Part shown: piece after piece, positions 26,852-36,500 of the stretch
Layout: every line of letters begins with the position of its first letter
Position numbering within the stretch: position 1 is the first letter of the stretch
Origin: Hyphomicrobiales bacterium
GTDB taxonomy: Bacteria; Pseudomonadota; Alphaproteobacteria; Rhizobiales; Beijerinckiaceae
Reading direction: 5' to 3'
Assembly: GCA_027489955.1 (NCBI GenBank)
Contig: JAIXYZ010000013.1
Location: 124,001 to 188,000 of the forward strand
Length of the DNA: 64,000 nucleotides
The notes under the pieces: model-generated
Seen by the model: only the letters and a program-made list of their open reading frames with translations
Databases searched by the model: none
What the model was told of the DNA's origin: nothing
Position numbers and translations under genes: made by a program

Positions 26852-28255
26852 ATGGCGCAGCACGACTACATCGTTAAGGACATCAACCTCGCCGCGTTCG
26901 GCCGCAAGGAAATCGAGCTGGCCGAGACCGAAATGCCGGGCCTGATGTCGATCCGCTCGGAATACGGCCCCTCGCAGCCCCTGAAGGGCGCCCGGATCGC
27001 CGGCTCGCTGCACATGACCATCCAGACGGCCGTGCTGATCGAGACGCTGAAGGCGCTCGGCGCCGACATCCGCTGGGTGTCGTGCAACATCTTCTCCACC
27101 CAGGACCATGCCGCCGCCGCGATCGCCGCCGCGGGCATCCCGGTCTTCGCTTACAAGGGCGAGACGCTGGCCGAGTACTGGGACTACACCGCCAAGCTGT
27201 TCGACTGGCATGGCGGGGGCACGCCGAACATGATCCTCGACGACGGCGGCGACGCCACGATGCTCGTCCATTACGGCCTGCGCGCCGAGCAGGGCGACAC
27301 CGCCTTCCTCGACCAGCCGGGCTCGGAGGAAGAGGAGATCTTCTTCGCGCTGATCAAGCGCCTGCTCTCCGAGAAGCCGAAGGGCTGGTTCGCCGAGATC
27401 GCCAGGAACATCAAGGGCGTCTCCGAGGAAACCACCACGGGCGTGCACCGCCTCTACAAGCTGGCCGAGCAGGGCAAGCTGCTGTTCCCGGCGATCAACG
27501 TGAACGACAGCGTGACGAAGTCGAAGTTCGACAACCTGTACGGCTGCCGTGAATCCCTGGTCGACGCCCTGCGGCGCGGCACCGACGTGATGATGGCCGG
27601 CAAGGTCGCCTTCGTTGCCGGCTTCGGCGACGTGGGCAAGGGCTCGGCGGCGTCGCTGCGTCAGGCCGGCGCCCGCGTCATCGTCTCGGAGGTCGATCCG
27701 ATCTGCGCGCTCCAGGCCGCGATGGAAGGCTATGAGGTCGCCACGATCGAGGACGCCCTGCCACGCGCCGACATCTATGTCACCGCGACCGGCAACAAGG
27801 ACATCATCACCGTCGACCACATGCGGCAGATGAAGGACCGGGCCATCGTCTGCAACATCGGCCACTTCGACAACGAGATCCAGGTCGCGGGCCTGAAGAA
27901 CTTCAAGTGGACCAACATCAAGCCGCAGGTGGACGAGATCGAGTTCCCGAAGGGCAACCGCATCATCCTGCTCTCCGAGGGCCGCCTGGTGAATCTCGGT
28001 AACGCGATGGGGCATCCCTCCTTCGTCATGTCCTCCTCGTTCTCCAACCAGACGCTCGCGCAGATCGAGCTCTGGCAGAACCAGGGCAGCTACGAGAAGA
28101 AGGTCTACACCCTGCCCAAGAAGCTCGACGAGAAGGTCGCGGCGCTCCACCTGGAGAAGCTCGGCGTTAAGCTGACCAAGATGTCCAGGGAGCAGGCCGA
28201 CTATATCGGCGTGCCCGAGCAGGGTCCGTTCAAGCCGGATCATTACCGCTACTGA
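26852..28255 (+). CDS. ahcY: Adenosylhomocysteinase
   Basis: A 467-residue NAD-dependent hydrolase splitting S-adenosylhomocysteine to adenosine and homocysteine, which relieves inhibition of methyltransferases. Motifs: [48 protein letters not shown], the NAD-binding [15 protein letters not shown] and the C-terminal KPDHYRY. ATG 26852 fits the family start ([17 protein letters not shown]); an in-frame ATG five codons upstream is possible. Preceded by an AT-rich palindrome and followed by an intrinsic terminator. Confidence 0.97.
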   Translation: MAQHDYIVKDINLAAFGRKEIELAETEMPGLMSIRSEYGPSQPLKGARIAGSLHMTIQTAVLIETLKALGADIRWVSCNIFSTQDHAAAAIAAAGIPVFAYKGETLAEYWDYTAKLFDWHGGGTPNMILDDGGDATMLVHYGLRAEQGDTAFLDQPGSEEEEIFFALIKRLLSEKPKGWFAEIARNIKGVSEETTTGVHRLYKLAEQGKLLFPAINVNDSVTKSKFDNLYGCRESLVDALRRGTDVMMAGKVAFVAGFGDVGKGSAASLRQAGARVIVSEVDPICALQAAMEGYEVATIEDALPRADIYVTATGNKDIITVDHMRQMKDRAIVCNIGHFDNEIQVAGLKNFKWTNIKPQVDEIEFPKGNRIILLSEGRLVNLGNAMGHPSFVMSSSFSNQTLAQIELWQNQGSYEKKVYTLPKKLDEKVAALHLEKLGVKLTKMSREQADYIGVPEQGPFKPDHYRY

Positions 28256-28289
28256 TCCGTTCGGGCCGCGCAGCGGCAGGACGTTCGGG

Positions 28290-28319
28290 AAGGGCCTGGC
28301 GGCGACGCCGGGCCCTTTT
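28290..28319 (+). terminator. Intrinsic terminator of ahcY
   Basis: AAGGGCCTGGCG (28290-28301), loop GCGA and CGCCGGGCCCTT (28306-28317), then TT: a 12-bp stem with one T-G wobble followed by a T run. It lies 34 nt after the ahcY stop. Confidence 0.85.
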
Positions 28320-28344
28320 GCGTTGACGCAGATGCCGCCATCGT

Positions 28345-28359
28345 GTTCATGTTATGTTC
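28345..28359 (+). promoter_or_regulatory. GTTC-N7-GTTC element (LexA-box-like)
   Basis: GTTC at 28345-28348 and 28356-28359 with 7 nt between match the alphaproteobacterial LexA box. The element lies 364 bp from the proposed divL start, and no SOS gene adjoins. About two such matches are expected by chance on both strands of 64 kb, so support is weak. Confidence 0.25.
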
Positions 28360-28515
28360 TGGCCGGAAAGAGCGCTTGGCGTGCGTATCCGCAGCGCCAT
28401 CCCCCAGAAGTCCCGACATCATCCTGACCTGCCATATCTAGTATTACTGTCAGCATCGCGCATCTACATGTTGTGTTGCATGCGAAGCGGAGGCAGCGCC
28501 CGGATTTTTTCGCGC

Positions 28516-28532
28516 TTTATCGCTTCTTAACC
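28516..28532 (+). promoter_or_regulatory. CtrA-like element TTTA-N7-TTAACC before divL
   Basis: TTTA (28516-28519), seven bases, then TTAACC (28527-28532) differ by one base from the CtrA pattern TTAA-N7-TTAA. The element is about 190 bp upstream of the proposed divL start. DivL acts in the CckA-CtrA pathway, which makes feedback control plausible but unproven. Confidence 0.35.
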
Positions 28533-28722
28533 ACTTCCTGCCGGAGTCGACCCGCGGCTATTGTGAGGGTGATTCGGGGCCAGGCCGGCGGTTGTGAACG
28601 GTTTTCCGCCAGGCTCCCGATCGGTCACCAGTCGCGTGAGTATCGACAAGGCGGTCCGCATTGGCGCGGGGTCGCCGGCGATGCCGCACATGCGGCATCG
28701 GGAGGGGGCAAGGACGTTGACG

Positions 28723-31254
28723 ATGATGCTGCGGGCCCGTCTAGGCTCAGGGGCGGCGGCCGCCGGCTCCGCTGCCGGCAGGTTCGGCGCGCGTCTCCGC
28801 CATACGGTCGCGATTGGCGCCCTCGCCGCCGCCGCGGCTCCCGGCGCTGCCCTCGCCCAGACCACGCCCAACGCGCTCGAAGCCCTCGCCCTGCGCTTCT
28901 CGGCCCAGGAAGCCGCCGGTGCGGCGGTCCTCGGCATCGCGATCTTCGCCGTCACCACCGCCGTCTTCTACATGCGCGAGCGTGCCCGCTGGAACGCGCG
29001 CGAGATGGAGCTGATCGGCCAGCTCGCCCAGAGCCGCGCCCGCGCCGATATTGCCGACCTCATGGTCCGCTCCGAGCAGCAGGCCATCGTCACCTGGTCC
29101 GGCCGCGACGCGGCGCCGGTCATCGAGGGCGATCTCCCGCTGCCCGTGGAGGGCGGCTCGCTCCTGGCCTTCGGCACCTGGCTCGGCCCGGCCGAGGCCC
29201 GCCGGATCGAGGCGGCGCTGGACCAGCTCAAGACCCGGGGCGAAGCCTTCCGGATGTCCCTGCGGCCGCCGAGCGGCCAGTTCGTGGAAGCGGAGGGCCG
29301 CCCGGTCGGCGGCCAGGCCGTGCTGCGCCTGCGCGAGGTCTCCGGCGCCTGGCTCGAGGTCGCCAAGGCGAGCACCGAGCTCGACGAGGCGCGCCGGCAC
29401 CTGGCGGGCCTGCGGCAGATCATGGACGCCACCGGGCACATGGTCTGGACGCGCGACCGCAGCGGCCGCATCGACTGGTCCAACGCCGCCTATGCCCGGG
29501 CGGTGGATGTCGGCGGCCCGTTGGACGTGATCGAAAGGCAGGCCGAGCTCCTGGACCGGGGAGACCGCGAGGCGGCCGCGAGGGCGCGGGCCGGGTCGCG
29601 GTCCTTCCAGTGCCGCACGCCGGCCGTGGTGGCGGGCGCCCGCCGCGTCGTCGACGTCCGCGAGGTGGCCACCGACCATGGCTGGGCCGGCATCGCGGTG
29701 GACGTCACCGAGGTCGAGGAGGTGAGGGCGGACCTGGAGCGACAGAATGCGGGTCATGCCCGCACGCTGGACGCCCTCCAGACCGCGGTCGCGATCTTCG
29801 ACGGCGCGCAGCGCCTCGTGTTCCACAACGCGGCGTACCGCACGCTCTGGGACCTTGACGAGGCCTTCCTGGAGGGGCGTCCCGGCGACGGCGAAATCCT
29901 CGACCGGCTGCGCGGCGACCGGAAGATCCCCGAACAGGCGGATTTCCGCGGCTGGAAGACCGGCCTTCTCTCCGCCTATCGCGCCCTCGAGGCCAAGGAG
30001 GACTGGTGGTACCTGCCGGACGGCCGCATGCTGCGCGTCGTCGTCAGCCCCAATCCCCGCGGCGGCGTGACCTATCTCTATGAGGACGTCACCGAGCGGG
30101 TCGACCTGGAATCGCGGTTCAACGCGCTGAACCGCGTGCAGCGCGAGACCCTCGACACGCTCAGCGAGGGCGTGGCCGTGTTCGGCACCGACGGGCGTCT
30201 GAAGCTGGTGAACCGTGCGCTCGGCCGCATGTGGCGCCTGCCCGAAACGCTGACCGAGATCGGGGCGTCCGGCTCCGGCGCCCATGTCGACGCCATCGCC
30301 GCCGCCTGTGCGCCGCTGGTCCTCACCCGCACCGACGCCTGGGACGAGATCCGCAAGGCCGTGGCGGGCCTGCACGACAAGCGCGTGTCCATGAGCTTCC
30401 GCCTCGCGCGGCGCGACGGCATGGTGCTGGACGCGGCCGTGGCGCCGCTGCCGGACGGGGCGACGCTTGTGACCTTCTCCGACGTCACGGCCAGCGTGAA
30501 TGTCGAGCGGGCGCTGACGGAGCGCAACGAGGCGCTCGAGCGCGCATCCCAATTGCGCGACGACTTCGTCCACCACGTGTCCTACGAGCTGCGCTCTCCA
30601 CTCACCACGATCATCGGCTTCGCGCAGCTCCTGGGCGACGAGGTCGTGGGCGCGCTCAACGACAAGCAGCGGGAATATGCGGGGCACATCACCCAGTCCT
30701 CCGCGGCCCTGCTGGCGATCATAAACGACATCCTCGACCTGGCGACGATCGACAACGGCGCGATCGAGCTCAACCGCGAGTCCATCGACATCCATGAGAC
30801 CATCGCCGCGGCGGTGCGCGGCGTGGAGGACCGGATCGCCGAGGCGTCGCTCCAGCTCGTCCTCGACGTGCCGGCGGCCATCGGCGCCTTCCAGGCCGAC
30901 GGCAAGCGCGTGCGGCAGGTCTTGTTCAACCTCCTGTCCAACGCCATCGGCTTCTCGGCGGCGGGGCAAACCATCCGCATCACCGCCCGGCGCGGCGGCG
31001 GCGAGGTGACGCTGACGGTCACCGACGAGGGCCGCGGCATCCCCGACGAGGTGCGCACGCGCGTCTTCGAGCGGTTCGAGAGCCATACGACGGGCTCGCG
31101 CCATCGCGGCGCCGGCCTTGGCCTGTCCATCGTGAAATCGCTCGTCGAGCTGCATGGCGGGCGCGTCCAGCTCGACTCCGCCCCGTCGAAGGGCACCAGC
31201 GTCACCTGCATCTTCCCCGATACGGACGCGCCGGTGCGGGCGGCAGCCGAATGA
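28723..31254 (+). CDS. divL: DivL, tyrosine-bearing histidine-kinase homolog
   Basis: An 843-residue PAS-containing kinase-like protein. Two hydrophobic segments lie near the N-terminus (about 26-44 and 63-83), followed by several PAS-like regions (about 220-590), a HisKA-like region and an ATPase domain with LFNLLSNAIGFSAAG (Asn740) and TDEGRGIPDEVRTRVF. At the phosphoacceptor position the sequence is FVHHVSYELRSPLTTIIGF: Tyr621 replaces the His of ordinary kinases. This is the hallmark of DivL, which in Caulobacter binds DivK and controls CckA, and so CtrA phosphorylation. ATG 28723 follows AAGGA by 8 nt; ATGs at 28681 and 28690 are alternatives. The stop overlaps the next gene as ATGA. Confidence 0.9.
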   Translation: MMLRARLGSGAAAAGSAAGRFGARLRHTVAIGALAAAAAPGAALAQTTPNALEALALRFSAQEAAGAAVLGIAIFAVTTAVFYMRERARWNAREMELIGQLAQSRARADIADLMVRSEQQAIVTWSGRDAAPVIEGDLPLPVEGGSLLAFGTWLGPAEARRIEAALDQLKTRGEAFRMSLRPPSGQFVEAEGRPVGGQAVLRLREVSGAWLEVAKASTELDEARRHLAGLRQIMDATGHMVWTRDRSGRIDWSNAAYARAVDVGGPLDVIERQAELLDRGDREAAARARAGSRSFQCRTPAVVAGARRVVDVREVATDHGWAGIAVDVTEVEEVRADLERQNAGHARTLDALQTAVAIFDGAQRLVFHNAAYRTLWDLDEAFLEGRPGDGEILDRLRGDRKIPEQADFRGWKTGLLSAYRALEAKEDWWYLPDGRMLRVVVSPNPRGGVTYLYEDVTERVDLESRFNALNRVQRETLDTLSEGVAVFGTDGRLKLVNRALGRMWRLPETLTEIGASGSGAHVDAIAAACAPLVLTRTDAWDEIRKAVAGLHDKRVSMSFRLARRDGMVLDAAVAPLPDGATLVTFSDVTASVNVERALTERNEALERASQLRDDFVHHVSYELRSPLTTIIGFAQLLGDEVVGALNDKQREYAGHITQSSAALLAIINDILDLATIDNGAIELNRESIDIHETIAAAVRGVEDRIAEASLQLVLDVPAAIGAFQADGKRVRQVLFNLLSNAIGFSAAGQTIRITARRGGGEVTLTVTDEGRGIPDEVRTRVFERFESHTTGSRHRGAGLGLSIVKSLVELHGGRVQLDSAPSKGTSVTCIFPDTDAPVRAAAE

Positions 31255-32807
31255 GCGCCGAGGACGGCCTGCCCGCGACGGATGCCGAACGCGCGGCGGT
31301 CTGGACCATGCGCCTGCCGGACGAGGCCGCGACGGTCCTGCTTGCGCGGGACCTGGCGCCCTTCTTCAAGCCCGGCGACACGGTGACCCTGTCGGGCGGG
31401 CTCGGCGTTGGCAAGACGGCCTTCGCCCGCGCGCTCATCCGCGCCCTTGCCGAAGACGAGACGCTGGAGGTCCCGAGCCCGACCTTCACCCTCGTCCAGA
31501 CCTACGATGCCCCCGTCGGGCCGCTCGTCCACGCCGACCTTTACCGCCTGTCGGGAGCGGGGGAGCTGTTCGACCTCGGCTACGAGGACATGACGGACGG
31601 CGCCATCGCGCTGGTGGAATGGCCCGAGCGCGCGGCCGAGGCCATGCCGGCCGACAGGCTCGACGTGATGCTGCGGCTCGATCCTTCGGCGGGGGACGGT
31701 GCGCGGCTGGTGACGCTCACGGGCTTCGGCGCCTGGCGCGGCCGGCTCGACCGCACGCGCGCGGTCCACAAGCTCCTGCGCGCGTCCGGCTGGGGGGAGG
31801 CCGCCCGCATCCACCTGCAGGGTGACGCCTCCACCCGGGCCTATGAGCGTCTGGTGCGGGCGGACGGCCGCTCGGCCATCCTTATGGTCTCGCCGCCCCG
31901 GCCGGACGGGCCGCCGGTGCGCCGGGGCAAGCCGTACAGCGCCATCGCCAAGCTCGCCGAGAGCGTCCACGCCTTCGTCGCCATGGATCGGGGCCTGCGC
32001 GAACTCGGCTTCTCCGCCCCCGACATCTATGCCTCCGACCTGGAGGCCGGCCTGCTCGTCCTGGAGGATCTGGGCCCCGGCCTCATCGTCGAGGGCGCCG
32101 AGCCCATCGCCGACCGCTATGCCGAGAGCGCCGGGCTGCTCGCCGACCTGCATGGCCGCGCGGTGCCCTGGACGCTGCCCGTCGAGCCGGGCCGCGACCA
32201 TACGCTGCCCTTCTACGACCTCGAGGCGCTGACCATCGAGGTCGAGCTCCTGCCGGACTGGTATCTGCCCCACATCGCGGGAGGCATGATGTCGGCGGCG
32301 GTGCGTGCCGACTTCCTCGCCCGATGGACCACGCTCCTGGCGGAGATCGTAGCCGCGCCGCCGACCTGGGTCATGCGCGACTACCACTCGCCCAACATCA
32401 TCTGGCTGCCGGAACGATCGGGCCTCGCCCGGGTGGGCCTGCTGGATTTCCAGGACGCCGTGCTCGGCCATCCGGCCTACGACCTCGTCTCGCTGGGCCA
32501 GGACGCCCGCATCACGGTGCCGGCGGAACTGGAATTGCGGCTGCTCGGCCATTACGCCCAGCTGCGCCGTGCCGCAGACCCGGATTTCGACCTCGCGGCC
32601 TTCGCCCGGGCCTACGCGATCCTGGGCGCGCAGCGCGCAACCAAGATCCTCGGCATCTTCGCGCGCCTCGACCGGCGCGACCGCAAGCCGGCCTATCTCA
32701 AGCACCTGCCGAGGGTGGAGGCGTATCTGCGTCGCAACCTGGAGCATCCGGCTCTCGACGCGCTGAAGTCGTGGTATCAGACGCACCTGCCCCGGCTGTT
32801 TGCCTGA
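31251..32807 (+). CDS. TsaE-AmgK fusion: t6A synthesis ATPase with sugar kinase domain
   Basis: A 518-residue two-domain protein. Residues about 15-155 are TsaE, the ATPase of the threonylcarbamoyl-adenosine tRNA modification complex, with P-loop LSGGLGVGKT (49-56 core), PSPTFTLVQTY and LVEWPER. Residues about 165-518 are an aminoglycoside-phosphotransferase-fold kinase of the AmgK type, with catalytic Asp377 in VMRDYHSPNIIWLP and metal-binding Asp399 in LLDFQDAVLGHPAYDLVSL. AmgK phosphorylates the anomeric carbon of MurNAc or GlcNAc in cell-wall recycling. The adjacent MurU gene supports that assignment. Both domains look intact. Confidence 0.92.
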   Translation: MSAEDGLPATDAERAAVWTMRLPDEAATVLLARDLAPFFKPGDTVTLSGGLGVGKTAFARALIRALAEDETLEVPSPTFTLVQTYDAPVGPLVHADLYRLSGAGELFDLGYEDMTDGAIALVEWPERAAEAMPADRLDVMLRLDPSAGDGARLVTLTGFGAWRGRLDRTRAVHKLLRASGWGEAARIHLQGDASTRAYERLVRADGRSAILMVSPPRPDGPPVRRGKPYSAIAKLAESVHAFVAMDRGLRELGFSAPDIYASDLEAGLLVLEDLGPGLIVEGAEPIADRYAESAGLLADLHGRAVPWTLPVEPGRDHTLPFYDLEALTIEVELLPDWYLPHIAGGMMSAAVRADFLARWTTLLAEIVAAPPTWVMRDYHSPNIIWLPERSGLARVGLLDFQDAVLGHPAYDLVSLGQDARITVPAELELRLLGHYAQLRRAADPDFDLAAFARAYAILGAQRATKILGIFARLDRRDRKPAYLKHLPRVEAYLRRNLEHPALDALKSWYQTHLPRLFA

Positions 32808-32832
32808 GTCGCCGGGCCGCCGGAGCCCGTCC

Positions 32833-33567
32833 ATGCCGCTTGCGCCTGCCGCCGTCCCCGCCTCCGCCATGGTCATGGCAGCCGGGCTGGGCACGCGGAT
32901 GCGCCCGGTTACGAACACGATCCCCAAGCCGCTCGTGCAGGTCGGCGGGCGCGCCCTCATCGACCACATGCTCGACCGGCTGGAAGAGGCCGGCGTCGGC
33001 ACCGCCGTCGTCAACGTCCACTATCTGGCGGACCAGATCGAGGCGCACCTGAAGGGACGCGAGCGGCCGCGCATCGTCATCTCCGACGAGCGGGAGCGGC
33101 TGCTCGACCAGGGCGGCGGCATCCGCAAGGCGCTCCCCGTCCTTGGCCGCGAGCCCTTCCTGTTCTGCAACACCGATGCCCTGTGGCTGGAGGGCCCGCG
33201 CAGCAACATCGCCGCGATGGCGCAGGCCTGGGACCCGGAGCGGATGGACATCCTGCTCCTCGTCGCCTCCTCCGCCACGAGCGTGGGCGTGGACTGGCCG
33301 GGCGACTTCACGATGGACGCGGACGGGCGCCTGACCAGGCGCGGGGAGCGCCGCGTCGCGCCCTTCGTCTACGCGGGCGTCGGCATCATGAAGCCGGAGC
33401 TCTTCGACGGGATCGAGGACGAGGTCTTCAAGTTCGCCCCCTTCTTCTTCCGCGCCGCCGAGGCAGGGCGCCTGTTCGGCGTGCGCCTGGACGGCCACTG
33501 GCTGCATGTCGGCACGCCCGAGGCGATCGCGGAAGCCGAAGAGCGCCTGGCGGCCCGCGACAGGTGA
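32833..33567 (+). CDS. murU: N-acetylmuramate 1-phosphate uridylyltransferase (MurU)
   Basis: A 244-residue nucleotidyltransferase of the GT-A fold. The nucleotide loop VMAAGLGTRMRPVTNTIPKP is complete, followed by VQVGGRALIDHMLDRLEEAG and a FLFCNTDALW metal-site segment. It should convert MurNAc 1-phosphate to UDP-MurNAc, feeding recycled wall sugar back to peptidoglycan and bypassing MurA. It follows directly on the AmgK domain that makes its substrate. ATG 32833 follows CGGAG by 7 nt. Confidence 0.9.
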   Translation: MPLAPAAVPASAMVMAAGLGTRMRPVTNTIPKPLVQVGGRALIDHMLDRLEEAGVGTAVVNVHYLADQIEAHLKGRERPRIVISDERERLLDQGGGIRKALPVLGREPFLFCNTDALWLEGPRSNIAAMAQAWDPERMDILLLVASSATSVGVDWPGDFTMDADGRLTRRGERRVAPFVYAGVGIMKPELFDGIEDEVFKFAPFFFRAAEAGRLFGVRLDGHWLHVGTPEAIAEAEERLAARDR

Positions 33568-36500
33568 GCGGGCCCAACGTCCTCACCATCCCGCCGGGCG
33601 TCCCGTTCCTCGGGACGCTGGCGGACGGGCTCTTCTCCGGCGCCGTCGTGCCCGGCTTCACGCCCGATCCCGCCGATCCGGCCGCGCTGGCGGACGTCAC
33701 GCTCTACCTGCCGACGCGTCGTGCCGCCCGGGCCTTCGCCGCCCTGGTGGCGGAGCGCTGCGGCGGCCGGCCCGTCCTGCTGCCCCGGATCGTGCCGCTC
33801 GGCGACGTGGACGCCACCGAGTTCCACCTGGCGGCGGGCATCGACGACGATCCGGCCGGCGCCCATGCGGGGCTTGCCCCTTCGGTCCCCGACCTCGAGC
33901 GCCGCCTGCTGCTGGCCAACCTCATCCTCGCCTGGGCCCGGCGCCTGCCCGACGCGGTCCGCTCGCCGGACGGGCCGGCCGAGGAGCCGCTGCTCGTGGC
34001 GACGACGCCGGGCGACGCCCTCGCGCTCGCGGCCGACCTCGTCCGGCTGATGGACGATCTGTGCATCCAGGAGATCGACTGGGGCGCGCTGCGCGGCACG
34101 GTCGCAGACCGGTTCGATCCCTATTACGCCATGACGGCGGACTTCCTCGCCATAGCTGCCACCTACTGGCCGGCCATCCTGTCCGAGCGCGGGGCGGTCG
34201 ACCCGGCCTGGCGCCGCGACCGGATCCGCCGTGCCGAGGCCGAGCGGCTCGCCAGGGACGGGGCCCCCGGCCCGGTCATCGCCGCGGGCTCCACGGGCTC
34301 CGTTCCCTCCACCGCCTTGCTGCTCAAGGCGATCGCGGGCGCGCGCTCCGGCGCAGTGGTTCTGCCCGGCCTCGACATCGCCATGGACGCCCGGACCGAG
34401 GCCGCCATCCTGGACGGCGCCGATGGCCGCGAGCCTGCCCACACCCATCCGCAGGCGACGCTCGCCCGGCTGATCCGCACCATCGGCATTGCCCGCGGCG
34501 AGGTCCGCGTCCTGGGCGCCGCGTCCCCCCGCGCGCAGGCGCGGGAGCGGCTGGTCGCCGAGGCCGCCCGCCCGGCGGCAACCACGGACGCCTGGTCGGG
34601 CTCGCCCATGGCGGCGGACGACCTGGCCACCGGCCTGGCGGGCATCGCGCTGGTCGAAGCCTTCGACGAGCGGGAGGAGGCGCTGGCGGCGGCCATCGCG
34701 ATCCGCGAGGCGCTGGAGGACGAGGGCGGCACGGTCGCGCTGGTGACCCCCGACCGGACCCTGGCCGAGCGCGTCTGCGCCGAGCTGAAGCGCTGGCGCA
34801 TCGAGGCCGAGGACAGCGCCGGACTGCCCCTCTCGCGCAGCCCTTCGGGAATCTTCGCGCGCCTGGTCGCCGACGCCGCCGTGGCGGATCTGGAGCCGGC
34901 GCCGCTGCTGGCGCTGCTGAACCACCGGATGGCCCGGTTCGGCATGGAGGACGATGCGATCCGCCGGGCGCGGGCCGTTCTGGAGATCGGCGCCTTTCGC
35001 GGACCGCAGCCGCCGCCCGGGATGGCGGGCCTGCGCCGCGCGCTGGCCCTGGGGCGCAAGGCGCGGGAGGCGCGGCACGCGCCGCGCCCGCTGAAGCGTC
35101 TGTCGCCCGCCGATTTCGACCTGGCCGAGGCGCTGCTGGACCGGATCGAGGCGGCCTTCGCGCCGCTGGGCGGCCTGAGCGGGCGCGCCGACCTCGACCT
35201 GCCCGCTCTGGGCGGGCCGCACCGGGAGACGTGCGCCGCCGCGGCCCTGCCGCCGGGCGGGGCGCCCGAAACGGCCGGCGAGGACGCCGAGGCGCTGGCG
35301 GGCCTGTTCGACGATCTGGCCGCCGCGGGCGAAGGGCTGCTGGTCGGCTCGCTGCGCGACTATGCCGAGATGTTCGGGCGCCTTTGCGCCGAGCGGATCG
35401 TCCGGCGCGGCGGCGGCGCGGGCCACCGGCGCGTCAAGATCTGGGGCCTCCTTGAGGCGCGCCTGCTCGATGCCGACCGCATCGTCCTGGGCGGCCTCGT
35501 GGAGGGCGTCTGGCCACCCTCCGCCACGACGGATGCGTTTCTCAACCGTCCGATGCGGGGCGCCCTCGGGCTTCCCCTGCCTGAACTGCGCATCGGGCAG
35601 ACCGCCCACGACTTCGCGCAGGCGCTCGGCAATCGCGACGTCGTCATCACGATGGCCGGCCGCCGGGATGGCAAGCCGGCGATCCCCTCCCGCTTCATCG
35701 AGAGGCTGCGGGCCTATGCCGGACGGGAGGCGTGGGGGGAGGTCCGGCGGCGCGGCGGGCGGTACCTGTCTCTGGCGCGGCAGCTCGGACGGCCCATCCC
35801 GGAGCCGCCGCTGCGCCGGCCTTCGCCGACGCCGCCGGCCGCGCTCCAGCCCACCTCGCTCTCCGTCACGGAGATCGAGACGCTGACCCGCGACACCTAT
35901 GCGATCCATGCCCGCCACGTGCTCAAGCTCGATCCGCTGCCGGCTCTGGCCGAGCCGCCGGGCGCGGCGGACCGGGGCACGCTCCTGCACGAGGCCTATG
36001 CCGCCTTCGCCCGGCAATGGGACGCCACGCCGCCGGCGCGCCGGCTCGACGTGCTGCTTGAGATCGGGCGGGAGCTGTTCGCGGCCATCGCCGACTATCC
36101 GGACATCGCCGCCCTGTGGTGGCCGCGCTTCGTTCGCCAGGCCCCCGCCCTCGTCGACTGGGAGGCCGGACGGCGGGCGATGCGGCCGCGGGTCGAGGTC
36201 GAGATAGGCGGGCGGCTGCCGATCGTGCTCGCGGACGGGACGGTCTTCACCCTGACGGCCCGCGCGGACCGGATCGAAACGGGGGACGGCACGCCCGCCA
36301 TCGTGGACTTCAAGACCGGCCAGCCCCCTTCGGTGAAGCAGGTGCGCGCGGGCGCGGCGCCCCAGCTCACGCTCCAGGCGGCGATGCTGCGCCGCGCAGG
36401 CTTCGGCGGGGTGGAGCCGGGCGTCTGGCCGCCGGAACTGCTCTACGCCAAGCCCGGCCGATCCGGGCTCGACGAGACCTTCATCGTCCCCAAGGACGCC

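Larger units (their letters stand above)
28256..28722. other. 467-bp intergenic region before divL
   Basis: Begins with the ahcY terminator and becomes noticeably less GC-rich between about 28340 and 28540. It holds a GTTC-N7-GTTC direct repeat (28345-28359) and a TTTA-N7-TTAACC element (28516-28532), described separately. No convincing protein gene was found; a short frame from GTG 28381 has no support. The divL promoter should lie here. Confidence 0.7.

Noticed and set aside
28381-28530. Short open frame from GTG 28381 in the gap before divL
   Set aside because: No good ribosome site, no recognisable composition or motif, and it ends within the candidate divL regulatory region.
28594-28722. 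Upstream extension of divL from GTG 28594
   Set aside because: The added residues are not signal- or domain-like, and ATG 28723 has a well-placed AAGGA.
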